Below are positions 33,666 through 46,095 of a DNA stretch of 64,000 bases, piece by piece; position 1 is the first letter of the stretch, and every line of letters begins with the position of its first letter. The stretch is taken from positions 2,160,252 to 2,224,251 of the forward strand of contig CM068323.1 in assembly GCA_034766995.1 (NCBI GenBank), written 5' to 3'. The notes under the pieces were generated by a model, which was not told the origin of the DNA, made no database searches, and worked only from the letters and a program-made list of their open reading frames with translations. Source of the stretch: Acanthacorydalis orientalis (taxonomy: Eukaryota; Arthropoda; Insecta; Megaloptera; Corydalidae). The translations under genes and the position numbers were made by a program.

Positions 33666-34249
33666 TATTATAAAAACGAACCAGTGGTTCTGTTCCCGTA
33701 ACTTTCACTTGTTCTCTGATTGCTTGATTTCAGTCAAGTGATCTGTGTTATGACTACTTACTATGAATCGCATGATTGAATGATCTTTCTAACTAAATGA
33801 AAAACTTTTCTAAAAAAATATGATTTACATTTTATGCGTATTATTTGAGTGTACAGTTTGTTAATTTCTGTTATTTAATAGGGAGGGGGAACGAGACCTA
33901 CCACGGAGCTTGGTGAGAACATTGGGCAGGAAACGGAGCCCCCTAGTGTACACACACACATATATAAATTGTAGTGACTCTAACCTACATATATGTATAA
34001 ATTAGCGCACTGTACTTGATAAATACATTGTAATTATCGTAAATATGTATTTGTTCTTTTGTTATTATTTTGATTATTGAAATTAATTATTGTAAATATA
34101 TCAAAAAAATAATAAATGAAGAGCACACGCTCCGAGACAGAACAAAAGAGACTAGACACGCGCTCATAGGCCTGCTCCAATTAAGCCCGCCTTTTTCGTT
34201 AGTATATAAGCCAGGAAAATTAGCAGCAAAACCCCGGGTTGAGAAGTAG
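33662..34249. other. AT-rich spacer and possible 5' leader of the jockey element
   Basis: Contains a G-rich patch (33880-33950) and, from about 34110, less AT-rich sequence with TATATAAG at 34204, which could be the 5' untranslated part of the following non-LTR element. No gene seen. Confidence 0.35.
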
Positions 34250-37000
34250 GGAACAATGATGATGTGTTTCGACGCTAATGCAGATTTCGAGGCGTTCTTT
34301 AATTAAATTCACTTCGTCACTGAAAATTGTTAACTTCGACATCTAGGGCGATCTTACTAGAAAGAAGACCGAAGTTTTCTATTTACTTACCAGTCTTAAA
34401 GTTGACGTGGTGGTCATTATTGACACCAACTCCATCCAGTAAATTATTCATTCCTAGCCATCATATCCATGGCACGACCGAAACATCCATGGTGGCTGAA
34501 TGGCCGTCCTAGTCTGCAAGAGCTTGCAGCACACCAGGCTTCCGATCAAGACGTCGGGACCGAAAATGTAACCGTCCAACTGGACGGTCGTTTTAAACTG
34601 CTAACAACAGGTGTATACTTCCGGAAGCTGGAACTCGCTGCACTCGAACCGGTAACGTGGAATATCTCTCCGGAAATATTGGTCGATTTTAATGCGACTC
34701 ACCTTGATTAGAATTTCCAAGCCGCAAATACCGACGGGTGAGTACTGTATGACTTCCTGGTGGACTCTGGAAATTGGGTAATATTAAAATACCTAAACAC
34801 CCCTACCTACATTCCTGACATTATGGTTTGCGACCCAACGACCATTGACCTATTTCTGTTCAAAAACCTTTCGACAAACCATTTTCATTTGCGCACCGTC
34901 AACGGAATAGCGTCGAACCATGCTCCGGTCCTGGCAACTATCGGCAACGTCGCATGCAAAAAACATCCGTTTACATTCGTACCTGACTTCGGAAAGGCGG
35001 ACTGGTGAAGATTTACAAACCATGTCACCGAAACTACCCAGCTCGTCGAGCTGAGAAACGTCGCGGAACTCGAGTCTAGTATTATCGAACTCGAGTCCAA
35101 TATACTAGAAGCTTCCAGAAATCCCATATCCTCCAAGAGACTCCATCAAGCGCCTGACTATATTCCATCGCAGCCAATCATGCTGCTCATTCGTGAGCGG
35201 AAACGTATGAGAAGGTCTTGGCAGCGTATGCGCGACGACGGGTACTTAATAGCCAGAAACATGATGATGGTGCCAATCAAGCAAATAGAGGACGTTCATC
35301 GGGACGCCCTCTGAAACCATATTGAAAATACAAATCAGATATCTGACAGCAGTGTCCACTGGGATATTGTTCTCCAGGTCAAAACGTCGCGAGACCTTCC
35401 TGCAGATTTCCAGACGAACCACGGGCTCACCGCCACCTCCCAGGAGCGTACTAACGATCTTTCCGATATCTTCTGCAATGCGCACATGTTATCAAAACAC
35501 CTTTCTGATCCGGAATTCTCTCGATAGGCCCGGAACGTGGCCTTTAACATTTGCTGCCAACCGTCATTCAACGACAATGTCGATCTGGTGAGACGATCTA
35601 AAATAGAGAGTATCATCAGAAAAGTAGTAGCTCAGAAAGCTCAACAGGCATATAAAGCCACTGTCGAGGAAGGTAGTTGCGCAACTAGTTAACATCTTTA
35701 ATGCTGCACTGAATCTAAATCACTTCCCGACAAACTGGAAAAGAGCTAAGGTTATTCCCAAACCTGGTAATTCAAAAGTCCACCAGTCAAATCCAAACCT
35801 GGAAAATCGAAAAAGGTGCCCCAGAACTTCAGACCGATAAGCCTGCTAGCGTCAATCAGGAAGATCTTCGAGCGTATCTTTCAAAGACGACTGCTAGCCC
35901 ACTTCGATGCCTACAACGTCATACCTGCAGAGCAGGTCGGATTTCGGAGGAAACTCTCAACGATCCACCAGCTAGACAGAATAATTGGTGATGCTATATT
36001 TAGCATGAAGAACAAGAGGGCCACTGTGCTCGTAACGCTGGACGTCGAGAATTCGTTCGACTCAGAGTGGCACGACAACCTCCTCATCAAGTTCCTACGC
36101 ACTAACGCCCTACTTTACTTAATTAAAATTATTCAAACCTATATTACCGGCCGCCACTTATTCGTACATGTATACTAGGCCAAATACTCTCAGAACTATC
36201 CCTGCACAGGTACCCCACGGTAGCGTCCTGGGACCATTCCTATTCAATACTTTACGACTTTCCAACCCTCTCTGAGAGTGTTAGTCTAGCGCAATACGCA
36301 AAAGATAGCCTTGTACACAACTGTACATCACTCGAACATCTACAAGGCGGTCTCCTCTCTTCAAAAGGCTCTCGTTGTCGTCTCGGACTATATGAACAAT
36401 AATCGCATCAAGTTTAACGAAGCGAAAACCGTTGCGACCATCTTGAAGTTCGGACGGCACGAGAGATTCCACATATATTTCAACGGGGCAACAATCCCAA
36501 CGGATAACACAAAACGACATCTGGGTGTCAAACTAGATTCACAGGTGAATTACAGCGCCACGGTCATCGACCGCATACGCAAGGTGAGCGCCACTCTCTC
36601 TGCTTGCTGAACAACAGCTCTGTTCGGCTGACCGCCAGACTGCAAATCTACAAGGCCTGCATCAGACCCATGCTCATGTACGTAGTGCCGGTGTGGTTCC
36701 ACTACCTGCGAAACGAACTAGGCGAGACTGCAGATTTTTCAGAACCGAATACTCAGGTTGATTTCGCTGCTCCCCAGGGATACGCCAATTGAATAATTGC
36801 ATCGGTACTGCGACGTGCCAACTCTGAAACAACATACAAGAGCCATCATCGATAATTTTCATGACCAGGTGCTGAAACATCATAACCTTCTCATCCGTAA
36901 GAGGAAGCTCATTATTCACACCTAATTTCGGGCAGCAAAAAGGAAGCGCATCTCTGAGGAGTGCTTCCTTTAACAAACATTCTTTAACTACGTAACGACG
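34250..37000 (+). pseudogene. Decayed jockey-type non-LTR retrotransposon
   Basis: Pieces of one ORF2 can be followed in order with many stops and shifts: endonuclease start (KTEVFYLLTSLKVDVVVI, near 34365), endonuclease end (DPTTIDLFLFKNL, ASNHAPVLATI), the basic linker (LIRERKRMRRSWQRMRDD), then RT: NHFPTNWKRAKVIPKPG, FRPISLLASIRKIFERIF, EQVGFRRKLSTIHQLDRI, VLVTLDVENSFDSEWHD, then RIKFNEAKTVATIL and TKRHLGVKLDSQVNYSATV, and a basic C-terminus. The PQGS-YADD segment near 36200-36300 is damaged (VPHGS; AQYAKD instead of YADD). It is an old, inactive copy. Confidence 0.85.
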
Positions 37001-37490
37001 TGCAGTGCAATTTTAGTGTGGTGTAGTGCAGTGCACAAACTGTGATAGGACAAATAATAGTCGCATAATGACAGGACACTCATAACTTAATACCTAAACA
37101 TTTACATTCCGGGCTCAGCCGACTAGGTTTAAGTTGGTTTGTAAGTTAGTTGTAAGTTTTTTATAAATTTTTTTGCTCTGCCAGGTTTTGGAAATTTATA
37201 TAGAAATTCTTATTTATACAGAAATATAATACATAATGATGAAACACGAATACATACACCACGGCCAAACTCGAGTCAACACTACGGTGAGGAATCGAAC
37301 ACTTAACACGCATTCAACACACACTCATGTATATATCATGTTTGTATCCAAATGCATATCAATAAAGTTCATTTTTACTCTTAATTTTTACTTTATTTGC
37401 AGAAAAACCTGTCAACTTCCGACTCATATTCAGTTAGCATCTCTTCGCTCATTCATTAATCTTCAATTTTGTACTATAATGGTGTCACTG

Positions 37491-37494
<4 letters not shown>
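37001..37494. other. AT-rich spacer
   Basis: Includes repeated GTGCAGTGCA-like words (37005-37045) next to the jockey end and otherwise no recognised feature. Confidence 0.4.
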
Positions 37495-37543
<49 letters not shown>

Positions 37544-37579
37544 AATGCCATTATACCTAAATTTACATATACATATAAA

Positions 37580-37643
<64 letters not shown>
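37495..37643. repeat. Two (TA)n microsatellites
   Basis: TA runs at 37497-37540 and about 37580-37642, separated by 40 bases. Confidence 0.95.
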
Positions 37644-37646
<3 letters not shown>

Positions 37647-37647
37647 G

Positions 37648-38345
37648 GTGTAACATATGAAATTGCGGAATTTGTAGGTGAGAATAAAACGTAATATTTT
37701 TAACAGAACCAAATATATTTAATCAAAATAAGATCCATCAGCTTCAATGGCCTTTTGCCAACGAAAAATTAGATTGTTTATCCAATTTTTATAAAAATCG
37801 TCATTTTTAGAACTTATGAAGTCTTCGAATCTTTGAATCACTTTTATTTGATTTCGGAATTTTTTATGTTTTAAATAAAATTCCGAGTGGCGAAAAAGAT
37901 AATAATATATAAAGATAATAAATAAAAATAATAATCTGTCGGTAAAAGATCTGGTGAATAAGGAGTATGAGGTAAAATTTCATAATTTAATGAATTTAAT
38001 TTGGAAATTATGATTCGATATGTGTGTGGACACGAGCATTGTCTTGCAATTGTATTAGCTCATATCTATTGATTAGAATTTGCTGTTTTGTTTTTAATTT
38101 TTCATTCATTTTGTCAATTTCGCAACAATATGAATTAGCCGTAATTGCGTCTTCTGGTTTTAAAAAAGAATAATGGATTATTCCCTTATTTGTCCATCAC
38201 ACAGTAACCATACCTTTTTTTGGGTGTAATGATGGCTTGGGTGCGTGTCCTGGAGCTTTATTTGGATTTAACCATTTTCCAGATCTTTTTCTGTTATCAT
38301 TCAGAGTCCACTTTTCAACATAAGTAATAATTCACTTTAAAAATG
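37648..38345 (-). pseudogene. Mariner transposase fragment 1
   Basis: Reading leftward from about 38345: VEKWTLNDNRKRSGKWLNP, APGHAPKPSLHPKKGMVTV, then a TGA where mariners have Trp, TNKGIIHYSFLKPEDAITAN, LQDNARVHTHIES (second catalytic Asp), the damaged SPDLLPTDY segment, FEDFISSKNDDFYKNWI and [14 protein letters not shown] at the C-terminus. The N-terminal DNA-binding half is absent. Ends near TTAGGGTGTAAC, possibly its terminal repeat. Confidence 0.85.
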
Positions 38346-39045
38346 GCGTTTCATCATTTCGAATCATCAATGAAGAACACACCTCTACGCGTCTCAGTTT
38401 GTGACCATCTGTCAATTCGCTGATGATGAAAAATGGATATTTCATGATAACAGAAAATAAACAATTGTTGTCATCAAATCAGTAAGCTAAGCCAACTCTT
38501 AAGCTAGATTTGGCTATTCGAAAAATATTGCTCTGTGTTTGGTGGGATTATAAAGGAATCATTTATTATGAGACGTTAAATCCGGGGAAAACTGTTATTC
38601 TTCTCTCTATTGTGAACAACTGGCTCGCTAAAATTAGAATCTAATCAGAAAATGATCAGAAACTCTAAATAAAGTTGGCGTTATTCTTCGATACGACAAA
38701 GCACGACTACGTGCACGAAAACATTTCAGAGTCTGGTCGGGAGGATCTGCCGCACCCTTCCTACTCACCAGATATTGCACACTCTGACTATCGCTTATTT
38801 CGATCAATGGAACATTTTTTGAAGAAATCAGACACATGGAAATGCGAACCATATTAAAATGCCCGTTGATTTTTTTCTAAAACATAAGCAATTTTATAAA
38901 ACAAGAATATTTTTTTTCCTGATAAATGACAGAGTGTGATAGATAATGATGGAAACTCTATTATTCAATAAACTACATTTTTTTCCTTTTAATTGGTTTT
39001 TATTTTAATATAAAAAAAACGATAAAACATTTCCGGCACCCTTAA
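38346..39045 (+). pseudogene. Mariner transposase fragment 2, opposite orientation
   Basis: Reading rightward: ADDEKWIFHDNRK, AKPTLKLDLAIRKILLCVWW, DYKGIIYYETLNPGKTV, then LALFFDTTKHDYVHEN (damaged second catalytic block), DLPHPSYSPDIAHSDYRLFR (third Asp) and SMEHFLKKSD. There are several stops and frameshifts. It is a different mariner subfamily from fragment 1. The two meet head to head, both starting just before their first catalytic (DEKW) motif. The outer end CACCCTTAA is close to the complement of TTAGGGTG in fragment 1. Confidence 0.8.
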
Positions 39046-39049
39046 TGTA

Positions 39050-39240
39050 TTTCGGCTCCCCCAGATCGAACTTTTTGTCGTTTATTATATTTGATGACAC
39101 AATCGAAATTAGGTATGACGACATCCTCGTCGTGATTTAACCGAGTTTCGGATAGAATTGCAACATTTGAATTCTGTATAACTGTGTCCGTGAGATCTAT
39201 GGAGTGAGTCTGGATAGTTTAACAATTAAAAGTGTGTAGA
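39050..39240 (-). pseudogene. Non-LTR endonuclease fragment
   Basis: The - strand frame reads NSNVAILSETRLNHDEDVVI followed by NFDCVIKYN, the N-terminal APE-type endonuclease block (SETxL with the catalytic Glu) of jockey/CR1-like retrotransposons. Only about 60 codons remain. It begins right beside the mariner pair. Confidence 0.65.
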
Positions 39241-41286
39241 TTGATAATCCTCTTCTGTGATTGATAAAAATGGTACTATGTTTAATAGATAGTTGAAATC
39301 AAGAAATTTATTCGATATACGTTGTTTCTGATAGAAAGGGAGAAATATACCCGATACTGTCGTGGTCAGATTAAGATTTTTCATATCGTTACGTGATCAA
39401 TAATTGTGTGTCTTGCCTTGGTCACGGATTGGATAAATAGGAATCTGTAGGTGTCCATTGCTATCGTCACCTGATCATGATCGGTCTCTCAATTTTGTGC
39501 CCTGTCGACATTTGATCATGCAGTAATATTTTACTTCACTCAGAGACAAGAGCGTCTTCTTGATAGAGTTCTGTGCAATATTTTAATCAGTGTGTCCTAA
39601 CAACTATTCATTCTACACATTGTTTTTTTTTTATACTATTTAAACGACGTTCTGTATTTTTTATAATAACTGTATCATTTCATATTGTATAGTGTAGGGA
39701 TTAATCGACGATTAATAACATCATTATATTCGGTTTTCGCCGCTTTTAAATTTCGTGATCGTTTTTTTACTTATTGAAAGAACTCTATTCAAAAATTACT
39801 TTTAAGTCCAGTGCTTTAATTGATCTTTACTGTTCGTGCGTACAAGAGCTGTGCCGTGGCAGTGATTATATTCTGTGCAAGTTTCATGAACCCCAACACG
39901 AGGTAAATAGATTAAACTGTTCTTCATTTATGTTTTATTGTGAAAAATTCAACAGTTCGCGTATCAAAAGGTGAGTCGTCTTATAATAACGTATGTTGTA
40001 ATGTAATTTTGCATTGAATTAGTTCAATCACTGACGTACAGTCTGCAATTGAAATGGAAATTAGATTTATTTTCATGATATACTTTATTATCTCTTAAAT
40101 ATCCGGAAAATTATTACTCATTAAGTTTTAATATCAATAATCGTATTTGTAAAATGAGAAAAAAACACTTGAGTTTTTGAAATTATTTGAAAGGCTTGAA
40201 CGTTCCTTTCACATTATTCAACACAATAGCTGATTGCATTGCAGGCGGCCGTTCACGTGTAGATGGTTGTAGTTGCGTATGCTGTGGGCAGTGACAGACG
40301 TCTCTTATGTCATTTTGAAGTGTAAACATTTCCACTAAATTTCAGTCCACGGACACCATCGTTTGTTTACACGAGTACTTTTCTATAACCGAATTAAAAT
40401 GGAACGCGATTAAAGTTATTTTTCCGATGTGTACTTCTACACTACTTTGATTCGGAAAGGAAATATGCACGTGAATTGAAGTTAAACTTCCAATCTGTAA
40501 ATATAGAATAATTTATTTGTTAAATATTTTTCCTGGTACACTCTATTTTATCAGGAAACAATACTGTATCTATCTATCTAGTATAAATATAAATATTATG
40601 CTGTGGGTTCTGCATCGTCATCAGAGCAGTCACACATCCACTTTACATTCAATCAGATCACTCACGGAAATATTTATCATTTGTCCCAAAATTCTATAAC
40701 GCAAGTATCGTAAACGTCGAATTGAGCATAAAAAGAATTCGTGAAAAAATAAGTCGATCCGAGATTATATCGAGCTGAGGCAAGTGGGATGGAATTAATG
40801 TTTGAACACAAATTTGTTTTACTGTTATACTAGGTTATATTATATTACATTTTTATACTGTAGTCCTTTGATCACTGAAAAACTTTTTATACATTTTCTT
40901 ATCTAGGTCTTATTGTCTAATATTTACAAATGATGAATATAAATGAGAACATTAACATTTATGTTTTTCGTAATACAATGATAGTACTTTATTAATATTA
41001 ATAAACTATCGACATAAATTAAGATTATAAGTTTATCGTTCCCTTTATCAAGGATAACGGGATCACAGCTTGCGTAAATATAGTCAGCTCTCAGTGTGTG
41101 TGAATATTCAGTATTCATTAATCAATAAAACCGTTATTATGATTGCCATAAAAACCGTCGTGGCCGCACACACACTTAAGAAAAGGGTATCATTGAACTG
41201 AACCCCTAGTACATGAGGCGTTTGGTGTCAGAGAAGAAAAGTCATTCCTCCACAAAATCTGAATTCAAAACAACACTTTTAAACAA
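39241..41286. other. AT-rich DNA without recognised genes
   Basis: Two kilobases with short frames (39774-39974, 40517-40699, 40924-41118) that match nothing I know and have no coding-like bias. Contains a TCTATCTATCTA run at about 40569 and (AC)n at 41167-41175. Nothing is supported as a gene; upstream exons of the Drosha copy could be hidden here. Confidence 0.5.
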
Positions 41287-41690
41287 ATGTTTGATAAGCT
41301 GGAGGCTAATAACCAAAGAACAATACATGATTGCAAACGTCGTATCGTTCATGCCATCGAAAATATTAAAAAACGATGGAAAGATGTAAAGATCACAAAC
41401 ATGAATGCTGTCTGGAAAATATCTATGGACAGATTGTGTTACCAGACTAATAGACGATCTAGTTTATCAGGTAATGTTTACGACGACGTTTCTGAGGTAG
41501 TAGTGACACTAGTACGACAATAATGAGATGAAGGACTTAGTGATTTGAATGATTCTGATATTTAAGAAATTTTAAAATTGCACGATTCTGAATTGACAAC
41601 AAATGATCATATTAAATCAAACCACGAAGAGAAAAACGACGATAGAGAGCAAGAAGATGACGAGAAAGAAGCACCTTTCCTTTATATGTG
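41287..41690 (+). pseudogene. Tigger/pogo transposase C-terminal fragment
   Basis: The frame reads NIKKRWKDVKITNMNAVWKI, then VVVTLVRQ, two stops, and GLSDLNDSDI, EILKLHDSELTT, ending in an acidic tail. This matches the C-terminus of Tigger/jerky-type DDE transposases (a W..V....L...W helix pair followed by 'DI.ELL..H..ELT'). The DDE core is missing. Other pogo-type pieces lie at 47.3-48.2 and 53.0-53.4 kb. Confidence 0.65.
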
Positions 41691-43032
41691 TATATATGTA
41701 TATACATGCGTGTGTGTATGTCTATGTTTGTTAAATTTCATTAAAAAAATGATGTAATGTTTAAAATATTGATTTGTTAAAGGTTTTGAAAGAAATTATC
41801 ATTATTAAATGAAATAAAAACAAAAAAAAATACAGTAATCGTCATGATTCCATCATCATATTTCGTCGACAATGAACAGAACCGGAGTGAACAATTTTCA
41901 AATCTTCCTCCACCCATGCCATACTTTAATAAAAATATTCCACCTCCAAATTTCCAACATCCTCCAATTAATGTGAATTTCAGTTATCCTCCGCCTACAT
42001 TTATTCCTCCTATTCAAATTACGGTTTATCCAATTCTTAACTCAAATGTTTCTCCTTCATCAGCAGTACCAGTAGTAAATAATGACTCTCAGCGGGTAAT
42101 TATGAATTTCATATAACGTAAACAAATTTGTTTAATCAGTGATTATATATTTTTTTAATTATAATAATATTCATTATATTTCAGTCTTGTAATGAGAGCG
42201 CACCAAACTCAAATTCATATCGAAATGAGTCTGAACATTATAGCAGAGATGATTCAAAGATACATATCGAAATCAAGTTGAATATTATCCTTATCGGAAA
42301 TATAGTAATAGACGTTCATTTAGTAGATGTGATTCAAATATCGAATATGATGGCAGTAAAGATCGATGTAGAAAGAAAAGAATTAGCGACAAGGACACAG
42401 AACAGAAATTTAGAAAAACCAGTTCTAGGCGAAGTGATAAAGATAATGATAGAAGTCGACATTATAGTTATAAAACATCGAGTTTAAAACGAGGTAAACG
42501 ATCGAGGTCTAGAGAACGTAAAGAGCATCGTTCAAAATCTTCTGTAACTCGCAAAAACTTGACAGAACGTGAAGTGTTATTGACAAAACGGCGTAAAAAT
42601 TATTGTAAGACTAGTGAAGATGTATCTGAAAAATTGAAAGAATGTATAGAATGTGATGATATTAAAAGAGATAATATTGTAAGGTCTACATCTGCTGATG
42701 AATATTATCGAAGACAATTAGATAATGCAAAAATAGTTAGAGCCACAAAGACTCTATTGAAATTATGTTCTCGTTTTGAAGAGGAACTGGTTCAAAGGGC
42801 ACGACGTGTTCGTGATTTGAAACCAGAATATAAACCTCCGCCCAGAGAAAATAGAGCTCGCCTATCTAAATGTAAGTGTGATTATTATAAGTTCAGTATT
42901 TAGACATTAGTATAACGAATGTTGAAGTATGTTAGATCGACATCCTGTTCACATTATAATTATGTAATTATCGCTTATGTTATTTTTCATTTCAATTTTA
43001 TAAATATATTAATCTTTGTCCGCTCCTCAAAG

Positions 43033-45410
43033 TAAGTAACACTAAAGTCCTTAGTGTTTTTATGAAATAGGGCACCCATATATGGATCTATACAAAAACT
43101 GAATACTTAATTTCTTTTTAAATTTCTGGTTTAATTTAAATTAAAAAGAAAATAATATACAAAAATTAAAAAGAAAAAAAAACAAATTGAGTACATAAAT
43201 AATTTAGTTCGTACAATGGGGACACACAGATTTGGTATGAGTTTTGCAGATAAATTCTTTACACTTTGTTTGCACTTTGGTGTGCTCTTGTTCGACTTTC
43301 GCAAAAACTACAGCGGCCTCTTTTTTATCAGTTCACTCATTTATAGACGTCGTCGGGGAGGAGTGTTTCGTGTTAGATGCTGTAAGATTAGATATTAAAT
43401 TTTAACGATTTAGAGACCAGGGTGGATGGATTCTTCTAGCCTCATACTCTTTTATCAAAGTTTCACCGGGTGTTTCGATAGAGAGCCGTCGTCTATAATG
43501 TTTATTGATGTTCCAATCTGGGAAGACACTAGTGAAAAGAACAAATTCATTGCTCACTGACATGCCTAATATATTTGAGTACACGACAACAGATCATCGG
43601 TTTGTTTTCCTTTTACCAGTGCAAAAAGCTATCTTTTTATGAATTGTGGCATTTTCTCGGTGTCACTTGCAAGCTCTATACTGTTATGCAAGATATTTTG
43701 AAGGATCACACACACTTATTCTTTTTTTTATATGTGAGACACAATGGTAGTGTACCGAGTAAACGCAAAAGTTGACGAAAACATTTAAACAGATTTACCT
43801 TTCACATCCAAAAGTATAGATGGAATTGATTAACAACATTTTCCCAAGTTCATACGATGTGAAAAAATTATCAAACGTAACATTTCTGCCTCTAAGCTCT
43901 CTTGAACTTAAATCCATTATTACCCGTAGAACTTGGTTTCTCTCAGGTGCTGCACGCGCTTCCTTTCCTGTATATACTTGAATGCTCCACACGCATGTAT
44001 TTGCGCTATCGCAAAATATCCAAAATTTTATTCCATACTTTGATGGTGTCTTGCCAAAACGGGCACCTACCTCGAAATTCAACCAACTGCTTGTCGACCG
44101 TTTAGTTTTCACCTGAATTGAGTAATTTTGGCAATATCTCAACACATTTGTCCCACAACTCTCGAATTGGAGCCAACTTATCCGTATTGCTACGAGTAGC
44201 TCGTTTGCTGCGATCATCAAAGCTTATGACTTGAAATAACTGTAAATCGTTTCAAGGACATAGTAGCACGGAAAATATGTCAACCTTTTTGCTCGTTCTA
44301 CAAGTTTACGGCTGATTCATTATGTGATTTGTGTACACCAGCTAAGATCAAAAGACCAGTGAATGCACTTCCAGTTCTATGTTATCCAAAGGTTTCCAAT
44401 TGTTATTATACACTCATTGTCCTAAGTTTGTATTATCGATTGTAATTTCTTCAATATTTTTTTGTAATGAGCAATTGAAAAGCTGAAATTTCATCATATG
44501 TACGATAAATTATGTATCTTGTAATTCCTGGAGTTAGCTGCATTATATTTGAGGATGAAGCTCGACCACTTTGAGTAAACGGATCATAATATCTTTGAAT
44601 ATCTTTATCTTTGGATAAGTATGACGCTATCGGCACTTCCGAGTAAAGGTCGTCTTTACTATTATAAGGATTTTCATAAATTTTCTCATGATATGATGTC
44701 TCTCAGCACGTATCGTCTCCAAATAATAATCCTACCTCGAAAGCTGTTTCATCTTCGTTCATCCGTGACATCTTACAAAGATTTCATTTTTTTTTTCATA
44801 AATAGTGGAAAAATTCAAATTAAAAAAAGTGCACTTACCTTTACATAAAATAGGCGTTTACCGGATTTATAAAATAACTCGCATGTTTATAAAACAACAA
44901 TCGTTTAAAATTCCTTGAACGTTAAACGTAGCACAAAAAGCTTCCACAGGAAACACTGAACAGTATTCTGTTAGATGAAAAGTGTACCTATCTATGTATT
45001 CTCTGAAAAAGGAATCTGGGTCTTTTGCAATTTTTCCAAGATTATGACCAAGCGCCAAGTTCAACTTTTAAGTTGCCATTCCACGATTTATTCATATCAA
45101 TTTCATATCATATACTGGTTATCGAATCTCTAACGACTCCCGGGACGGTAATGACGTCGATGGCTCCTCTTTTTCATCTCAAGATAAGCAACAGCGCAAT
45201 TGGTCAAAAAAAATATATGTATTCTCTCACTTAATGATTTTGAAAACGTATGGTTACTTAGATTATACAACCATGTAAAAATCTAATGCAAATGTGAAAC
45301 AAAATTATAATTTCTATTGTTACATTGAAAATAATATAAAAAAACAGCAAACTAAGTAATAAAAATCAATGTATGCCTTTTAAGATCCAAGGATCTTTAG
45401 TGTTACTTAT
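43033..45410 (-). mobile_element. Decayed piggyBac element in the Drosha intron
   Basis: Matching ends, TAAGTAACACTAAAG on the left (about 43035) and its complement on the right (about 45395-45409), enclose - strand piggyBac-like coding pieces. These are an N-terminal part near 44636-44451 (RYYDPFTQSG...), the central block FGKTPSKYGIKFWIFCDSAN with WSIQVYTGKEARAAPERNQ and NVTFDNFFTSYELG (44220-43795), and the C-terminal SNEFVLFTSVFPDWN...YRRRLS (43584-43402). Stops and gaps break it. No flanking TTAA was evident at the chosen ends, so the boundaries may lie slightly elsewhere. Confidence 0.8.
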
Positions 45411-45414
45411 TTTA

Positions 45415-46010
45415 TAGCGGTGTAACGGTTAAACGTAATTTATTAGAATTTTGTGTAATATATTTTTTGAACATATCATACAAAGTCACTAAATTACACA
45501 TTTGTAATGTTTATATTTTTGATGATATTTGGAAGACAATTTTCCTTTGGGTCGAAATAGACCCGATGGGCGGATGAAGGTAAACGTACAATACATTTAA
45601 CATATAAACCGAGGTACAAATTTGTGATTTAATTAGATTTAATTTATTGTTGATTTACTTGCTTTAATATGATGAAGCTGATTTTAATATCTAGAAGAAG
45701 AAAAGCGTACATTGATTCTTATAGAAGAATCATAGCCTAATTATTGTGATTCTTTTCTGAGATAAAATAACAAATATTATAATATAACAGATTACATAAA
45801 CGAATACTATTGTAGATGGAATAGTCCAATGTGTTAATATAGCGGTGTAATGATTAATCGTCATGTATTGAATTTTTCTGCAATATTTTTTTAGAACATA
45901 TCAGACAAAGTTACTGAATCACACATTTGTAATGTTTATATTTTTAAAAATATTTTGGACAGAATTTTCCTTTGGGTCGAAGTAGACCCGAGGAATGGGT
46001 GAAGGTTAAT
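45415..46010. repeat. Two direct copies of a ~170-bp repeat
   Basis: Copies at 45415-45586 and 45841-46010 both start AGCGGTGTAA, share an internal CACATTTGTAATGTTTATAT and end with CCTTTGGGTCGAARTAGACC, then a GTGAAGG/GATGAAGG. They are about 80% alike by eye. TTAA occurs close to an end in each copy, so a short non-autonomous DNA element, perhaps piggyBac-related, is possible. They lie inside the Drosha copy's third intron. Confidence 0.7.
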
Positions 46011-46011
46011 G

Positions 46012-46015
<4 letters not shown>

Positions 46016-46056
<41 letters not shown>

Positions 46057-46095
46057 TATATATATAGATATATATATATATATATATATATATAC
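46016..46095. repeat. (TA)n microsatellite
   Basis: About 80 bases of TA with GATA interruptions, ending 22 bases before the 46117 exon of the Drosha copy. Confidence 0.95.

Noticed and set aside
41844..42903. Reading the RS-rich ORF as an SR splicing factor
   Set aside because: Considered because of SRSRERKEHRS; the LCSRFEEELVQRA helix and the later FNDPGEM...FIFDGFSM exons in the same order and compatible phase fit Drosha much better.
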